The notes: a model not told the origin generated them from the letters alone. A DNA stretch of 64,000 nucleotides from Dactylosporangium sp. AC04546 (GCF_022095675.1 NZ_JAHYSG010000022.1:60342-124341), one strand, 5' to 3'. Counted from the stretch's first letter, positions 28,582 to 40,087 are shown. Numbers and translations are program-made.

Positions 28582-30252
28582 CTAGACGTGGCGGCGGGAC
28601 TGGACGACCCGGAAGCGGTTGGCCACGTACGCACCGTCCGTGAGCGCCGCATTGGCCGCCGGATTGGCGCCGCTGGCATGGAAGTCGGAAAAGGCCGCCG
28701 ACTGGTTCACGAAGACCCCGCCGGTCAAGTTGACTGACAAATGCACGCCCGCGTCCAGCGCCGCCTCTTCCATCGCGTCGAGCACATCCGGCGATGTTGA
28801 ATAGACCGAAGCGGTCAATGCGCCCTTCCGGCCGACGGTGTCGGCGAAGATCCGCAAACTGCCCGCAGTGGAATCGGTGGCGACAACGAACGAAATGGGG
28901 CCGAACCACTCGGTGCCATACGTCTCGGCATCGTTCGCACCGAGTTTCCGGATGAGTGGCGTACGGACAGTGGCGCCCTCGTACGTCGGGTGCGAAACGT
29001 CTGAGGATTCGAGCACCGACTCGCCAACGTGAGAGGCTTTCTCGATCCGGGAGAGAACGTTGTCGTTCACGATCGCGCCGGTGAGTTCGACGCCGCGCGC
29101 CGGGTCGGCGGTGAGCTTCCCGACCGCCGCCGCGATACCGGCCGCGACCTCGTCGATGCTCTTGTGCCCCTCGTCGGAGGCGATGCCGGCCAACGGGACG
29201 AGGATGTTCTGCGGCGTCGTACACATCTGCCCGGAGTACAACACCAGCGAGAATCCGATATTGCGGCACATCCCGGCGAAATCGTCGGTGGAGTCCACCA
29301 CGATGGTGTTGACGCCGGCCTTCTCCGTGTAGACGGCCGCCTGCCGCGCGTTGCCCTCGAGCCAGTCGCCGAACTCGGTCGAGCCGGTGAAGTCGATGAT
29401 GCGCACCTCGGGGCGCAGCGCGAGCGTCTTGGCCAGGCCCTCGCCCGGCGCCTCGGCGGCGAGCACGACCAGGTTGGGGTCGAAGCCGGCCTCGGCCAGC
29501 ACCTCGCGGGCGATCTTCACGGTGATGGCGAGCGGCAGCACCGCGCGCGGGTGCGGCTTGACGACGACGGGGTTGCCAGTGACCAGGGAGGCGAAGAAGC
29601 CCGGGTACGAGTTCCAGGTCGGGAACGTGTTGCAGCCGATGACGAGGGCGATGCCCCGCGGCACGACGTGGAAGGTCTTGCTCATGTGCAGTGTCTGACC
29701 CTTGCCGGCGGGCTTCTCCCAGTCGGCGGAGGCCGGCGTGCGGGTCATCTCGCGGTAGGCGTAGGCGATGGCCTCCAGCGCGCGGTCGAACGCGTGCGGG
29801 GCGCCGGCCTGGAAGGCCATGACGAAGGCCTGGCCGGTCGTGGCGTGCACAGCGTTGGCCAGCTCGAACGAGGCGGCGTGCAGGCGGGTCAGGATCTCCA
29901 GGCAGACGCCGGTGCGGGTGTGCGGGCCGGCCGCGCGCCAGGCGGGCATGGCCGCGGTCATCGCGTCGAGGAACGACGGGTCGAGGTGCGGGTAGCGCAC
30001 GTCGAGCGCGATGCCGAACGGCGACGTCTCGGTCGCGACCCAGTCGGTCACGCCGGGCTGGTCCTTGAGGGGGAAGTCGGCGCCGAGGTAGGCCCGGAAG
30101 GCCGCCTCGCCGTCGGCCGCGGCGGTCTCGCCGTAGACGCGGGGGCTGGGTGACTCGGGGAACGCGGACCAGTACGACCGCTCAGCGATCGCGGTCAGCG
30201 CCCGCTCCAGCGTGTCGGTGTGCTTGGTGAACATGGGGTGTGAGTTCTCCAT
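28582..30252 (-). CDS. paaN: Phenylacetic acid degradation protein PaaN (aldehyde dehydrogenase family)
   Basis: A 556-residue protein of the PaaN type. The aldehyde-dehydrogenase fold shows ALVIGCNTFPTWNSYPGFFA (near 207-226), NPVVVKPHPRAVLPLAI (cofactor-binding Lys near 236), FTGSTEFGDWLEGNA, and the catalytic Cys in LYSGQMCTTPQNILVP. PaaN acts in aerobic phenylacetate catabolism, oxidising the ring-opened aldehyde after epoxidation and isomerisation (family knowledge). No other paa genes lie in this window, so it is either an orphan or works with a distant paa cluster. ATG 30252 has an AGGA site seven bases upstream; an in-frame ATG at 30234 is the alternative. Confidence 0.9.
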   Translation of the reverse strand: MENSHPMFTKHTDTLERALTAIAERSYWSAFPESPSPRVYGETAAADGEAAFRAYLGADFPLKDQPGVTDWVATETSPFGIALDVRYPHLDPSFLDAMTAAMPAWRAAGPHTRTGVCLEILTRLHAASFELANAVHATTGQAFVMAFQAGAPHAFDRALEAIAYAYREMTRTPASADWEKPAGKGQTLHMSKTFHVVPRGIALVIGCNTFPTWNSYPGFFASLVTGNPVVVKPHPRAVLPLAITVKIAREVLAEAGFDPNLVVLAAEAPGEGLAKTLALRPEVRIIDFTGSTEFGDWLEGNARQAAVYTEKAGVNTIVVDSTDDFAGMCRNIGFSLVLYSGQMCTTPQNILVPLAGIASDEGHKSIDEVAAGIAAAVGKLTADPARGVELTGAIVNDNVLSRIEKASHVGESVLESSDVSHPTYEGATVRTPLIRKLGANDAETYGTEWFGPISFVVATDSTAGSLRIFADTVGRKGALTASVYSTSPDVLDAMEEAALDAGVHLSVNLTGGVFVNQSAAFSDFHASGANPAANAALTDGAYVANRFRVVQSRRHV

Positions 30253-30277
30253 GCCGCCATCCTGCCACCGGAAGAGC

Positions 30278-30347
30278 GCCGATCTTGCGGTTGTGTCGAG
30301 CTTCAGCGACTGGAGGCGGCACCACCCGGCACAACCACAAGATCGGC
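30278..30347. repeat. 18-bp palindrome across the MFS gene stop
   Basis: GCCGATCTTGCGGTTGTG (30278-30295) and CACAACCACAAGATCGGC (30330-30347) are inverted copies with one mismatch around a 34-bp loop. The right arm ends at the first base of the MFS stop codon. It probably ends transcription of the MFS gene and lies in the promoter region of paaN. The arms are longer than needed for a terminator, so it may be another dispersed palindrome. Confidence 0.75.
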
Positions 30348-31603
30348 TATTTCCGCACCGCCTCCGTGCCCGCGGGGGCGGCGGGAGTCAGTTCGCGCAT
30401 CGAGCGCAAGGGTGACACGAGGATGGGGACCAGGGCGACCAACGCGCCGACCGAGGCCACCCAGAGCGCCTCATGGACGCCGATCACCGAGGCGAGCACG
30501 CCGCCGGCCAGGGCGCCGAGCGGGAGCGTGCCCCAGACGATGAACCGCATCGTCGCGTTCATCCGGCCGAGCAGCGCGTCGGGGGTGATGCCCTGGCGGA
30601 AGCTCACCTGGTTGACGTTGTAGACGATCACCCCGACGCCGTAGAGGGCGCTGCCGGCCGCGGCGAGCCAGAGCCGCCAGCCCGGCGCCGCCAGCGGGAC
30701 GAGCAGGCCGCCGAGGTCGCCGACCAGGATGCCGAGCCAGATCGCCGGCCCCGCCCCGACCAGCCGGGTGATCGGGCCGACCAGGAACGCGCCGGCGAGC
30801 GCGCCGAGGCCGCCGACCGTGAAGAACAGGCCGATGAGGGCCGGTGACAGGGCCAGCTCGCGGGCCAGGAACATGACCAGGGTCGCCTGGACGATGGCGC
30901 CGAAGAAGTTGGAGGTACCGGTACAGGCCGCGATGGCACGCAGCAGCCGGTTGCCGACGACGAACCGCAACCCCTCCAGGATCTCCCGGCCGAGATGCGC
31001 GTCGGGATGCCGCTCGGGCCGCTCCTCGACCCGGCGGATCCGGCCCAGGAAGATCGCCGAGACCAGGTAGCTCACGCCGTCGAGCAGCATGGCGACGGGC
31101 GCGCCGACCACCTTGACGAGTAGGCCGGCCACGGTCGGGCCGCCGATCTGCGCGGTCGAGCGCACGAGCTCGAGGCGCGAGTTGCCCTCGACCAGGTGGT
31201 CCTTGCCCACCAGAAAGGGCAGGTAGCTCTGGTACGACACGTCGAAGAAGACCGTGCAGACGCCGGCGAGCAGGCCCACGACGTACAGCTGAGGCATCGA
31301 AAGGACGTCGAGCCACCACGCGACCGGGACCGAGACCAGCAGCACCGCCCGCAGCAGGTCGGCCACGACCATCGCGCCGCGCCGCCGCACCCGGTCGACC
31401 AGGGCGCCCGCGGGCAGCCCCACGAGCAGGAACGCCGCGGTCTCGGCGGCGGTCAGGACGCCGACCTCCAGCGGCGAGGCCTGCAGCGTGAGCACCGCGA
31501 CGAGCGGCAGCGCCAGCACGCTCACCTGAGTGCCGACCTGACTGATCGTGTCGGCGGTGAAGAGCTGGCGGAAGTCGTGGTCCCGCAGCAGTCCTGCCCT
31601 CAC
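30347..31603 (-). CDS. Major facilitator superfamily transporter (drug-efflux like)
   Basis: A 418-residue, twelve-span MFS protein of the MFS_3/EntS-like type. The N-terminus GLLRDHDFRQLFTADTISQVGTQ, the motif A-like loop GLPAGALVDRVRRRGAMV (near 62-79), DVSYQSYLPFLV and RQGITPDALLGRMNATMRF are characteristic. Such proteins export drugs or siderophores; the substrate is unknown. The GTG at 31603 leaves room for the operator and promoter shared with the divergent regulator gene; the open frame to 31666 would run across that site. Regulation by the neighbouring winged-helix protein is likely. Confidence 0.88.
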   Translation of the reverse strand: MRAGLLRDHDFRQLFTADTISQVGTQVSVLALPLVAVLTLQASPLEVGVLTAAETAAFLLVGLPAGALVDRVRRRGAMVVADLLRAVLLVSVPVAWWLDVLSMPQLYVVGLLAGVCTVFFDVSYQSYLPFLVGKDHLVEGNSRLELVRSTAQIGGPTVAGLLVKVVGAPVAMLLDGVSYLVSAIFLGRIRRVEERPERHPDAHLGREILEGLRFVVGNRLLRAIAACTGTSNFFGAIVQATLVMFLARELALSPALIGLFFTVGGLGALAGAFLVGPITRLVGAGPAIWLGILVGDLGGLLVPLAAPGWRLWLAAAGSALYGVGVIVYNVNQVSFRQGITPDALLGRMNATMRFIVWGTLPLGALAGGVLASVIGVHEALWVASVGALVALVPILVSPLRSMRELTPAAPAGTEAVRK

Positions 31604-31619
31604 GACCCCACTGTCAGCG

Positions 31620-31643
31620 ACTGATTGGGAAAAGTCAATCGGT
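31620..31643. promoter_or_regulatory. Operator between MFS and regulator genes
   Basis: ACTGATTG and CAATCGGT form an inverted repeat (seven of eight positions pair) around an 8-bp centre. It overlaps the TAAGAT -10-like box (31643-31648) of the rightward regulator gene. It is a good candidate for autoregulation and control of the exporter. Confidence 0.65.
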
Positions 31644-31654
31644 AAGATTACGCC

Positions 31655-32152
31655 GTGGGCAGACAACTGCGGCGGGCCACCGAGGCCGAGGCCAAGGCGC
31701 TGGCGTCATCGACGCGGCTGCGCATCATCCGCGCCTGCCTGGACCGCGCCCTGACCAACAAGGAGATCGCGCACCGGCTGGAGCTCAACCCGGCCACCGC
31801 GCTGCACCACGTGCGCACGCTGGTCGCGACCGGGTTCCTGGAGCCGCAGGAGGAGCGGCGCGGGCCGCGCGGCTCGCGCGAGGTGCCCTACCTGTCGACG
31901 GGCAAGTCCTGGGACCTCGACATCGGTTCCGGTCAGCAGGCGGTGCTCGAGGCGTTCCAGGAGGAGATGGCGATCGCCGAGCAGCCCGCGCGGCTCGCCC
32001 GGCTGGGGCTCCGGCTCACCGAGGAGGAGTGGGAGGAGCTGCACGACCGCTTCGTCGACCTGCTCGACGAGTACGCGGCCCGGGACCGCAGCGGTCCGGG
32101 CCGGCCGTACTCGGTCTTCCTGGCCCTCTACGAGGACCGCTCACGCGACTGA
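31655..32152 (+). CDS. Winged helix-turn-helix transcriptional regulator (ArsR-like)
   Basis: A 165-residue regulator. The winged helix spans about 10-75: EAKALASSTRLRIIRACLD, then NKEIAHRLELNPATALHHVRTL (helix-turn-helix), then the wing FLEPQEERRGPRGSRE. The C-terminal part (about 85-165) is helical and acidic and has no metal-binding CxC motif, so a metal sensor is unlikely. The GTG start lies six bases after the -10-like TAAGAT, indicating a leaderless transcript. It is divergent from the MFS gene with a palindromic operator between, so repression of the exporter is the simplest model. The last 12 bp overlap the convergent GNAT gene. Confidence 0.85.
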   Translation: MGRQLRRATEAEAKALASSTRLRIIRACLDRALTNKEIAHRLELNPATALHHVRTLVATGFLEPQEERRGPRGSREVPYLSTGKSWDLDIGSGQQAVLEAFQEEMAIAEQPARLARLGLRLTEEEWEELHDRFVDLLDEYAARDRSGPGRPYSVFLALYEDRSRD

Positions 32153-33160
32153 GCCGTCGATCGGGCCCTGCCAGTTGGCCCACCGCTCGCGGACCTGGAA
32201 GCCCATCGCCTCGTTGATCGCGATCATGTGCACGTTGACCTCGGCGTTGAACGTGTCGATCACGCGGAGGGAAGGCGCCGCCTCGCGGATGTAGCGAAGG
32301 TTCTCGATCTTCGACACCACGCCGAGCCGGTGACCCCGATGCTCCGGGCTCACCAGCGTGATCTGCTGCCACGCGTGCCAGTCGACCGTCTTCTGCATCC
32401 GGATCGCGCTCCAGGCGACGAGCCGGCCGCTCGCGTCGTGGAGCACACCCGTGTTGTAGGTGCGCCGGCCGTGCTTCGATCGAACCTCGTCCTTCTGCCG
32501 GATCCGGTCGGCGTCGAGCTGCTCGGGCTCGTAGTCGAGCTCGCCCAGCGGCGCCTCGCCGATGAACGAGCTGTCCAGCGCGGCCACGTCCGCCAGCAGC
32601 TCGTCGGGCGTGCGGTCGCCCCAGCGCACCACCGAGTAGCCAGCCGCCCGGGCCAGGCCCTCGGCGTACAGCCGGTCGAGCAGGGCATCGTCCACGGTCG
32701 ACAGGTCGAGGCGGCGGCGGACGTCGGTCAGCTTGGACTCCAGGCCGAGCGCGTGGGCGAAGCCCTCCACGTGGAAGGTGCTGAAGCCGAGAGCGGACCG
32801 GCGGCCCTGGTCGCGGGCGAACGCCGCCGCGTGCACGTAGAGCGCCTGGCCGACGCCCCGGCGCCGCGCCACGGGCACGACGGAGACATCGAACATCGCC
32901 TTGTCGAGGTTGTCCCAGAGCGGAAGGTCGACCACCGCCGTGCCGACGGGCTCGCCGTCGCGGCGGCCGAGGAAGGTGTGCCGCGCCGTGCCCGGCATCG
33001 GCGTCACGAGCCATTGATCATGATCGTAGCGGCAGTTGGGCGGGAACTCGGGATAGTCCGCGAGCATCGCCTCGTTGCCCACCTGGAACGCCTCGTCGAC
33101 CGCCGCCGGATCATCGGCGCGCACCTCGACGATCTCGAGCGTGGAGAGGTCCTGGGTCAT
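32141..33160 (-). CDS. Tandem GNAT-family N-acetyltransferase
   Basis: A 339-residue protein with two acetyltransferase-like domains. Domain 1 (about 1-165) keeps the acetyl-CoA loop DVSVVPVARRRGVGQALYVHA (R-R-G-V-G, near 95). Domain 2 (about 175-339) keeps ITLVSPEHRGHRLGVVSKIENL (near 266) and the C-terminal FNAEVNVHMIAINEAMGFQV, a pattern common in actinomycete two-domain GNATs. The acceptor substrate is unknown. It is convergent with the upstream regulator gene. The ATG at 33160 is the only sensible start. Confidence 0.87.
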   Translation of the reverse strand: MTQDLSTLEIVEVRADDPAAVDEAFQVGNEAMLADYPEFPPNCRYDHDQWLVTPMPGTARHTFLGRRDGEPVGTAVVDLPLWDNLDKAMFDVSVVPVARRRGVGQALYVHAAAFARDQGRRSALGFSTFHVEGFAHALGLESKLTDVRRRLDLSTVDDALLDRLYAEGLARAAGYSVVRWGDRTPDELLADVAALDSSFIGEAPLGELDYEPEQLDADRIRQKDEVRSKHGRRTYNTGVLHDASGRLVAWSAIRMQKTVDWHAWQQITLVSPEHRGHRLGVVSKIENLRYIREAAPSLRVIDTFNAEVNVHMIAINEAMGFQVRERWANWQGPIDGSVA

Positions 33161-33505
33161 GCGGCCAGCCTGACCGACCAGCTATCGACCGGCAACGAAT
33201 TTTCCGGCGAACGGGACCCTACCCAGGAAATGGTCGAGAGGACGCTCGCCAACACCTCCGGTGTTGTGGTCGCGGACTTCGGGACCAGAGCCCCGGGTCT
33301 CGCGGCGACACGTCCTCCCGCACCGAGCATCCTGACCCCCGCGACAAAGGGCGTCAAGTCCCTCGCGCAGCGGACCGCGCGAGGGTGATCACGCTGCGTT
33401 GCGGACGGATCCTCCGATCGGACGAGCGGGCCCTCGTCCAAGCGTGGAAGCGCTCTCTCTCCGTGAACGGACAGTAGCGAAATCACCCCTGGGCGGGCGG
33501 AAAAA
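33161..33505. other. 345-bp intergenic region, no convincing gene
   Basis: Between the leftward GNAT gene start and the leftward thrC end. A 109-codon minus-strand ORF at 33157-33486 has no recognisable domain, a poor start and an unlikely composition. A small perfect palindrome (CAACACC-TCC-GGTGTTG, 33250-33266) lies about 90 bp upstream of the GNAT start. No terminator-like hairpin stands out next to thrC. Confidence 0.6.
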
Positions 33506-34780
33506 TCATCCCAGCAGCCCGGCCTCGCGGGCCGACTTCAGCGAGGGCTTGACGCGGTGCGTGAAGCCCACCCGGTCAGCGACCGCATCGAGGGTCTTCA
33601 GGCCGTCGCCGGTGTTGAAGATGACCGTCTCGGCGGCCGGGTCGAGCTTGCCGGTCTGCACGAGCTTCTGCAGTACCGCCGTCGTCACACCGCCCGCGGT
33701 CTCGGCGAAGACGCCCGTGGTGCGGGCCAGCAGTTGGATGCCGGCGCGGATCTCGTCGTCGTCGACGTACTCCATCCAGCCGCCGGTGCGGCGGACGGAC
33801 TCCAGCGCGTAGATGCCCGCGGCCGGGTCGCCGATGTTGAGCGACTTCGCGATGCCGGTGGGCTTGACCGGGACGATCTCGTCGACGCCCTTGTGCAGAG
33901 CCGTCGCGATCGGGTTGCAGCCGGCCGACTGCGCGCCGAACACCTTCCACTCGGTCGGCGGGACCAGGCCGATCTCGACCAGCTCACTGAACGCCTTGTC
34001 GACCTTGGTGAGCAGCTCGCCGCTGGCCATCGGGATGACCACCTGGGCCGGGATGCGCCAGCCGAGCTGCTCGGCCACCTCATACCCGAGCGTCTTGGAG
34101 CCCTCGGCGTAGAACGGGCGGACGTTGACGTTGACGAACGCGGTGTTCTCGAACTCGTCGGTCTCGGTCAGCTCCGAGCAGAGCCGGTTGACCTCGTCGT
34201 AGGAGCCCTCGATCGCGACCACCTCACCGCCGTAGACGGCGGTCATGAGCACCTTGCCGGGCTCGAGGTCGGCCGGGATGAACACGGTCGACGGGACGCC
34301 CGCGCGGGCCGCGTGCGCGGCGACGGAGTTGGCGAGGTTGCCGGTGGAGGCGCAGGAGTACCGCGTGAAGCCCAGCGCCTTGGCCGCCGTCAGCGCGACC
34401 GAGACGACACGGTCCTTGAACGAGTGGGTCGGGTTGGCCGAGTCGTCCTTGACCCACAGCGGGGCGGTGAAGCCGAGCTCGGCGGCCAGCACGTCGGCCT
34501 TGACCAGCGGGGTGAGCCCCGGGTCGAGCGTGACGCGGCCCGCCGGGTCCTTGCCCACCGGCAGCAGCGGCGCGTAGCGCCAGATGTTCTTGGGGCCCGC
34601 CTCGATCTCCGCCCGGGTGACCTTGGCCAGCGCCTCGGCGTCGTAGCCCACCTCGAGCGGGCCGAAACACTCGTAACAGGCGTGCTGCGCGGCCAGCGGG
34701 AACGTGGCGCCACAGCCGCGGCACACGAGGTGTCGGGCGGGCGAGCCGGTCTCGGTGAAGATGCTGAGCGTCGAGGTCAT
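33506..34780 (-). CDS. thrC: Threonine synthase
   Basis: A 424-residue PLP enzyme that converts O-phosphohomoserine to threonine. It has an N-terminal zinc-ribbon-like pair of Cys-x2-Cys motifs (CRGC near 20-23, CYEC near 35-38), the PLP lysine in THSFKDRVVS (near 124), the conserved CASTGNLANS segment, and the C-terminal TAGGVTTAVL and NTGDGLKT motifs. The N-terminal extension is typical of the long actinobacterial and plant-like threonine synthases. hom and thrB are not adjacent. The ATG is preceded by GAGAGGA about ten bases upstream, and that site touches the 3' strand of the SAM riboswitch P1 helix, so expression is probably SAM-controlled. Confidence 0.95.
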   Translation of the reverse strand: MTSTLSIFTETGSPARHLVCRGCGATFPLAAQHACYECFGPLEVGYDAEALAKVTRAEIEAGPKNIWRYAPLLPVGKDPAGRVTLDPGLTPLVKADVLAAELGFTAPLWVKDDSANPTHSFKDRVVSVALTAAKALGFTRYSCASTGNLANSVAAHAARAGVPSTVFIPADLEPGKVLMTAVYGGEVVAIEGSYDEVNRLCSELTETDEFENTAFVNVNVRPFYAEGSKTLGYEVAEQLGWRIPAQVVIPMASGELLTKVDKAFSELVEIGLVPPTEWKVFGAQSAGCNPIATALHKGVDEIVPVKPTGIAKSLNIGDPAAGIYALESVRRTGGWMEYVDDDEIRAGIQLLARTTGVFAETAGGVTTAVLQKLVQTGKLDPAAETVIFNTGDGLKTLDAVADRVGFTHRVKPSLKSAREAGLLG

Positions 34781-34792
34781 GGCGAGGATTTC

Positions 34793-34920
34793 CTCTCATC
34801 TTTCCCGGACTCTTCCCGGGACGGAATTGGCACCTACCGCGCTCGCCTCGTCATCGAGTCGTCGGCGCAGGGGTTGCCGGGGCTTCATCGGGCCGTATCC
34901 CTCTGCCCCTCTGGATGAGG
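34793..34920 (-). ncRNA. SAM-I (S-box) riboswitch in the thrC leader
   Basis: Read on the minus strand, the leader contains the diagnostic S-box blocks in order. CTCATC opens P1, then come GCAGAGGGA, the core GGCCCGATGAAGCCCCGGCAACC, a P3 arm, AGGTGCCAATTCC, a P4 hairpin (CCCGG/CCGGG) and the closing GAAAGATGAG, which re-forms P1. These match the SAM-I consensus closely, including the kink-turn and ligand-binding core. The P1 3' strand runs into the GAGAGGA ribosome site of thrC, and GAGGA-AA-TCCTC follows as a possible alternative hairpin, so control of translation initiation is likely. High SAM would be expected to lower threonine synthase. Confidence 0.92.
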
Positions 34921-34947
34921 TATGCAGTTGTGTCGTGCGCGTTTCAG
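34919..34947 (-). promoter_or_regulatory. Probable thrC/riboswitch promoter
   Basis: On the minus strand CTGAAA (34942-34947) and CATACC (34919-34924) are spaced by exactly 17 bases, a sigma-70-like arrangement. Transcription would start at or just inside P1 of the riboswitch, which supports both calls. Confidence 0.5.
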
Positions 34948-35015
34948 TGTAAGGGGCACCACGGCGCAGGCCGTATGAGTCATCTCACGGGTTGGACGTG
35001 ACTACGGTTTCATTC

Positions 35016-35933
35016 ATGCACCCTTCCGCGGCGGCCTGGTTTGCCGCCCGCACCGCCTCCTGGCTGGACTTTCCCGTCGCCGCGCTGGCTGCCCAGAAGC
35101 AGGACACCCGCGTCTCGGTGGTCCTGCCGGCGCTCGACGAGGAGCCGACCGTCGGCGACATCGTCACCGGCGTGCTCACCCTCGGCTCACTCGTGGACGA
35201 GGTCGTCGTGGTCGACTCGGGCTCCGTCGACCGTACCGCCGAGGTGGCCGCGGCAGCCGGGGCCGTGGTCCACCACCGCGACGACATCCTGGCGTGGACC
35301 GGCTCCCGCCCGGGCAAGGGCGAGGTCCTGTGGAAGGCGCTCGCGGTCACGACGGGCGACATCCTGGTGTACGTCGACGCCGACCTGACCGACTTCCGCC
35401 CCCACTTCGTGACCGGCCTGCTGGGGCCGCTGTTCGCCGACCCGGCCGTCCAGATGGTGAAGGCCTTCTATGACCGGCCATTGCTCGACGTCTCCGCGGC
35501 CGGCGGCGGACGGGTGACCGAGCTTGCCGCGCGGCCGCTGCTCAACGCCCACTTCCCGGAGCTGGCGGGGGTCGTGCAGCCGCTCGCGGGCGAGTACGCG
35601 GCCCGGCGGTCGCTGCTGGAGCGCCTGCCGTTCGCGTATGGCTACGGCGTAGAGACCGGCCTGCTCATCGACACCTACCGCACCGCGGGGCTGGACGCGA
35701 TCGCCCAGGTCGACCTGGGGCAGCGCACGCACGGCCACCAGGACACGGCGGCGCTGGGCCGGATGGCCGCCACGATCGTCCACACGATCAACGACCGCGT
35801 GTCGCCCGAGCACAAGCTCTGGCCGACGCTGACCCAGTTCCGGCGTCATGAGGACGGTGTCGTACCCCAGGTGACCGACGTGTCGCTCCCCGACCGCCCA
35901 CCGATGGTGACCGTGGACGGCTACGCGGCGTAG
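35016..35933 (+). CDS. gpgS: Glucosyl-3-phosphoglycerate synthase
   Basis: A 305-residue GT81-type glycosyltransferase. It shows MHPSAAAWFAARTASWLDF, the nucleotide-binding segment SVVLPALDEEPTVGDIV (near 29-45), VVDSGSVDRTAEVA, the metal-binding D-A-D (VYVDADLTDF, near 120), and the acceptor region LAGEYAARRSLLERLPFAYGYGVETGLLID. It transfers glucose from a nucleotide sugar to 3-phosphoglycerate, the first step towards glucosylglycerate and, in mycobacteria, methylglucose lipopolysaccharides. No phosphatase gene (gpgP) is next to it. The ATG at 35016 fits homologous N-termini, although no Shine-Dalgarno is visible; a GTG at 34998 is possible. Its end overlaps the next, convergent gene by 13 bp. 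Confidence 0.9.
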   Translation: MHPSAAAWFAARTASWLDFPVAALAAQKQDTRVSVVLPALDEEPTVGDIVTGVLTLGSLVDEVVVVDSGSVDRTAEVAAAAGAVVHHRDDILAWTGSRPGKGEVLWKALAVTTGDILVYVDADLTDFRPHFVTGLLGPLFADPAVQMVKAFYDRPLLDVSAAGGGRVTELAARPLLNAHFPELAGVVQPLAGEYAARRSLLERLPFAYGYGVETGLLIDTYRTAGLDAIAQVDLGQRTHGHQDTAALGRMAATIVHTINDRVSPEHKLWPTLTQFRRHEDGVVPQVTDVSLPDRPPMVTVDGYAA

Positions 35934-36400
35934 CCCTCTTCGGCCGGGGTGAACGTCCACAGATTCGCGGTCGTCATTCCGGACCCGAGCACCGCGAGGG
36001 CCAGCCCGCCGATCTCGGCCGTGAGCAGCCATCCGGGCGTGTCGATGATGGCCGCGGGCTCGTCACCGGTGAGCCCGCCGACGCCGAGGGCGGCCGCGAC
36101 GAGCAGGAGCAGCACGAGGATGAGCACCGTGGTGACCCGCAGCATCCAGTGCCCGATCCGCCCGCCGAACGCCGCGAGGATCGCGGTGCCGCCGGCGATC
36201 GCCGCGCCGAACCCGGCGGCGATCGCCCCGATGAGCGTGAAGACCTGGGCGGTGAGGGCCTCGGCGGGCCCGTTGATGGCGTTGGCGTGCTCGGCGTAGC
36301 TCGTCCACTCCCCGGCGTGCGCCTGGTCGTAGTAGAGCGCGCCGGAGAGCCCGGCGAGGCCGAGCACCAGCAGTGAGACGCCGAGCGCCGAGGTCCGCAT
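35921..36400 (-). CDS. Small integral membrane protein, unknown function
   Basis: A 159-residue protein with four hydrophobic segments: about 4-22 (ALGVSLLVLGLAGLSGALYY), 52-76, 86-110 (LRVTTVLILVLLLLVAAALGV) and 126-145. A loop of some 28 residues after the first segment (YYDQAHAGEWTSYAEHANAING) would face outside or in, depending on topology. I do not recognise a family. It starts with ATG at 36400, 35 bp from the end of the ABC-2 permease gene on the same strand, so it may be the last gene of that transport operon. Confidence 0.7.
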   Translation of the reverse strand: MRTSALGVSLLVLGLAGLSGALYYDQAHAGEWTSYAEHANAINGPAEALTAQVFTLIGAIAAGFGAAIAGGTAILAAFGGRIGHWMLRVTTVLILVLLLLVAAALGVGGLTGDEPAAIIDTPGWLLTAEIGGLALAVLGSGMTTANLWTFTPAEEGYAA

Positions 36401-36435
36401 GGACGGGCACCATACCGCCCGGTAACCCGGTCCCG

Positions 36436-37304
36436 TCAGCTGACCACGTCCTTGCGCAGGAAGCGCCACCACGCCAGGGAGAAGAAGACCGTCGCGTAGG
36501 CCAGGGCCGCGATACAGCCCTTCACCAAGTCGTCGGTCTGCATCGGCGTGGAGAGCAGGCCCAGCCAGGCGTCGTTGTAGTGGGTCGGCAGGACGTTGCG
36601 CAGGCTGCCCAGGGCCGTGATCTGGTCCAGGATGTTCGACAGGATCTGCAGCAGCACCGCGCCGCCCACTGCGCCCAGCGGGGCGTCCGTCGACACCGAC
36701 AGCAGGAACGCCAGCGAGGCGACCACCAGCATGGAGACGCAGAGGTACCCCACGATCTCCAGGAGCCGCAGCACCGTCTGGCCGCCTGTGATCTCGCCGC
36801 CGATCGGACCGCTCAGTGGAGCCCAGCCGTAGCGCAGGGTGCCGGCCAGCAGCGCCGTCGAGACCAGGGTCAGGATGGCCACCAGGCTGTACAGCAGGGC
36901 CACCGTCACCTTGACGCCCAGCAGGCGGGCCCGCGGGACCGGCATCGCCAGCAGGTAGCGGAGGCTTCCCCAGCTCGCCTCGCTCGCCACCGTGTCGCCG
37001 CAGAAGAGCGCGACCACGACGACCAGCAGGAAGCCGGCCGAGACAAGCAGGGTGAACAGGGTGAAGTTCGGGCCGCCGGAGGTCGCCAGCTCGGACAGGC
37101 GGGAGAACTCGCCGCCGCCGTTGCCGTCGTCGCCGCCACCGCTGTCGAGCTGGAACGCCACCAGGATGATCAGCGGCAGCAGCACCATGAAGCCCAGCGC
37201 GAGCTGGGTGCGGCGGCGGGCCGCCTGGCGGCGGATCTCCGTCCACAGGGACAGGGTCGCGCCGGGGCGGTAGCCGACCGCGCCGCCCACCACATCGGTC
37301 GTCA

Positions 37305-37305
<1 letters not shown>
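36436..37305 (-). CDS. ABC-2-type transporter permease
   Basis: A 289-residue membrane protein with six predicted spans (first at LALGFMVLLPLIILVAF, then FTLLVSAGFLLVVVVALFCGDT and VTVALLYSLVAILTLVSTALLAGT) and a short Gly/Asp-rich outer loop (GGGDDGNGGGEF). The motif VASEASWGSLRYLLAMPVPR near the second span is typical of ABC-2 permeases. It is the natural membrane partner of the ABC ATPase domain encoded at the 3' end of the preceding gene: stop and start overlap as TGATG, which couples their translation. The transported substrate is unknown. Confidence 0.9.
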
Positions 37306-40010
<2,705 letters not shown>

Positions 40011-40087
40011 TGCTAAACGGTACGCATCGGATGTTGCGGGTCGGCGAATCCCTCAGGCCCTTCACAGCAACGGCTACGCTCGGGTGC

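Noticed and set aside
33157..33486. 109-codon minus-strand ORF between thrC and the GNAT gene
   Set aside because: Poor start, no recognisable fold, no neighbour support.
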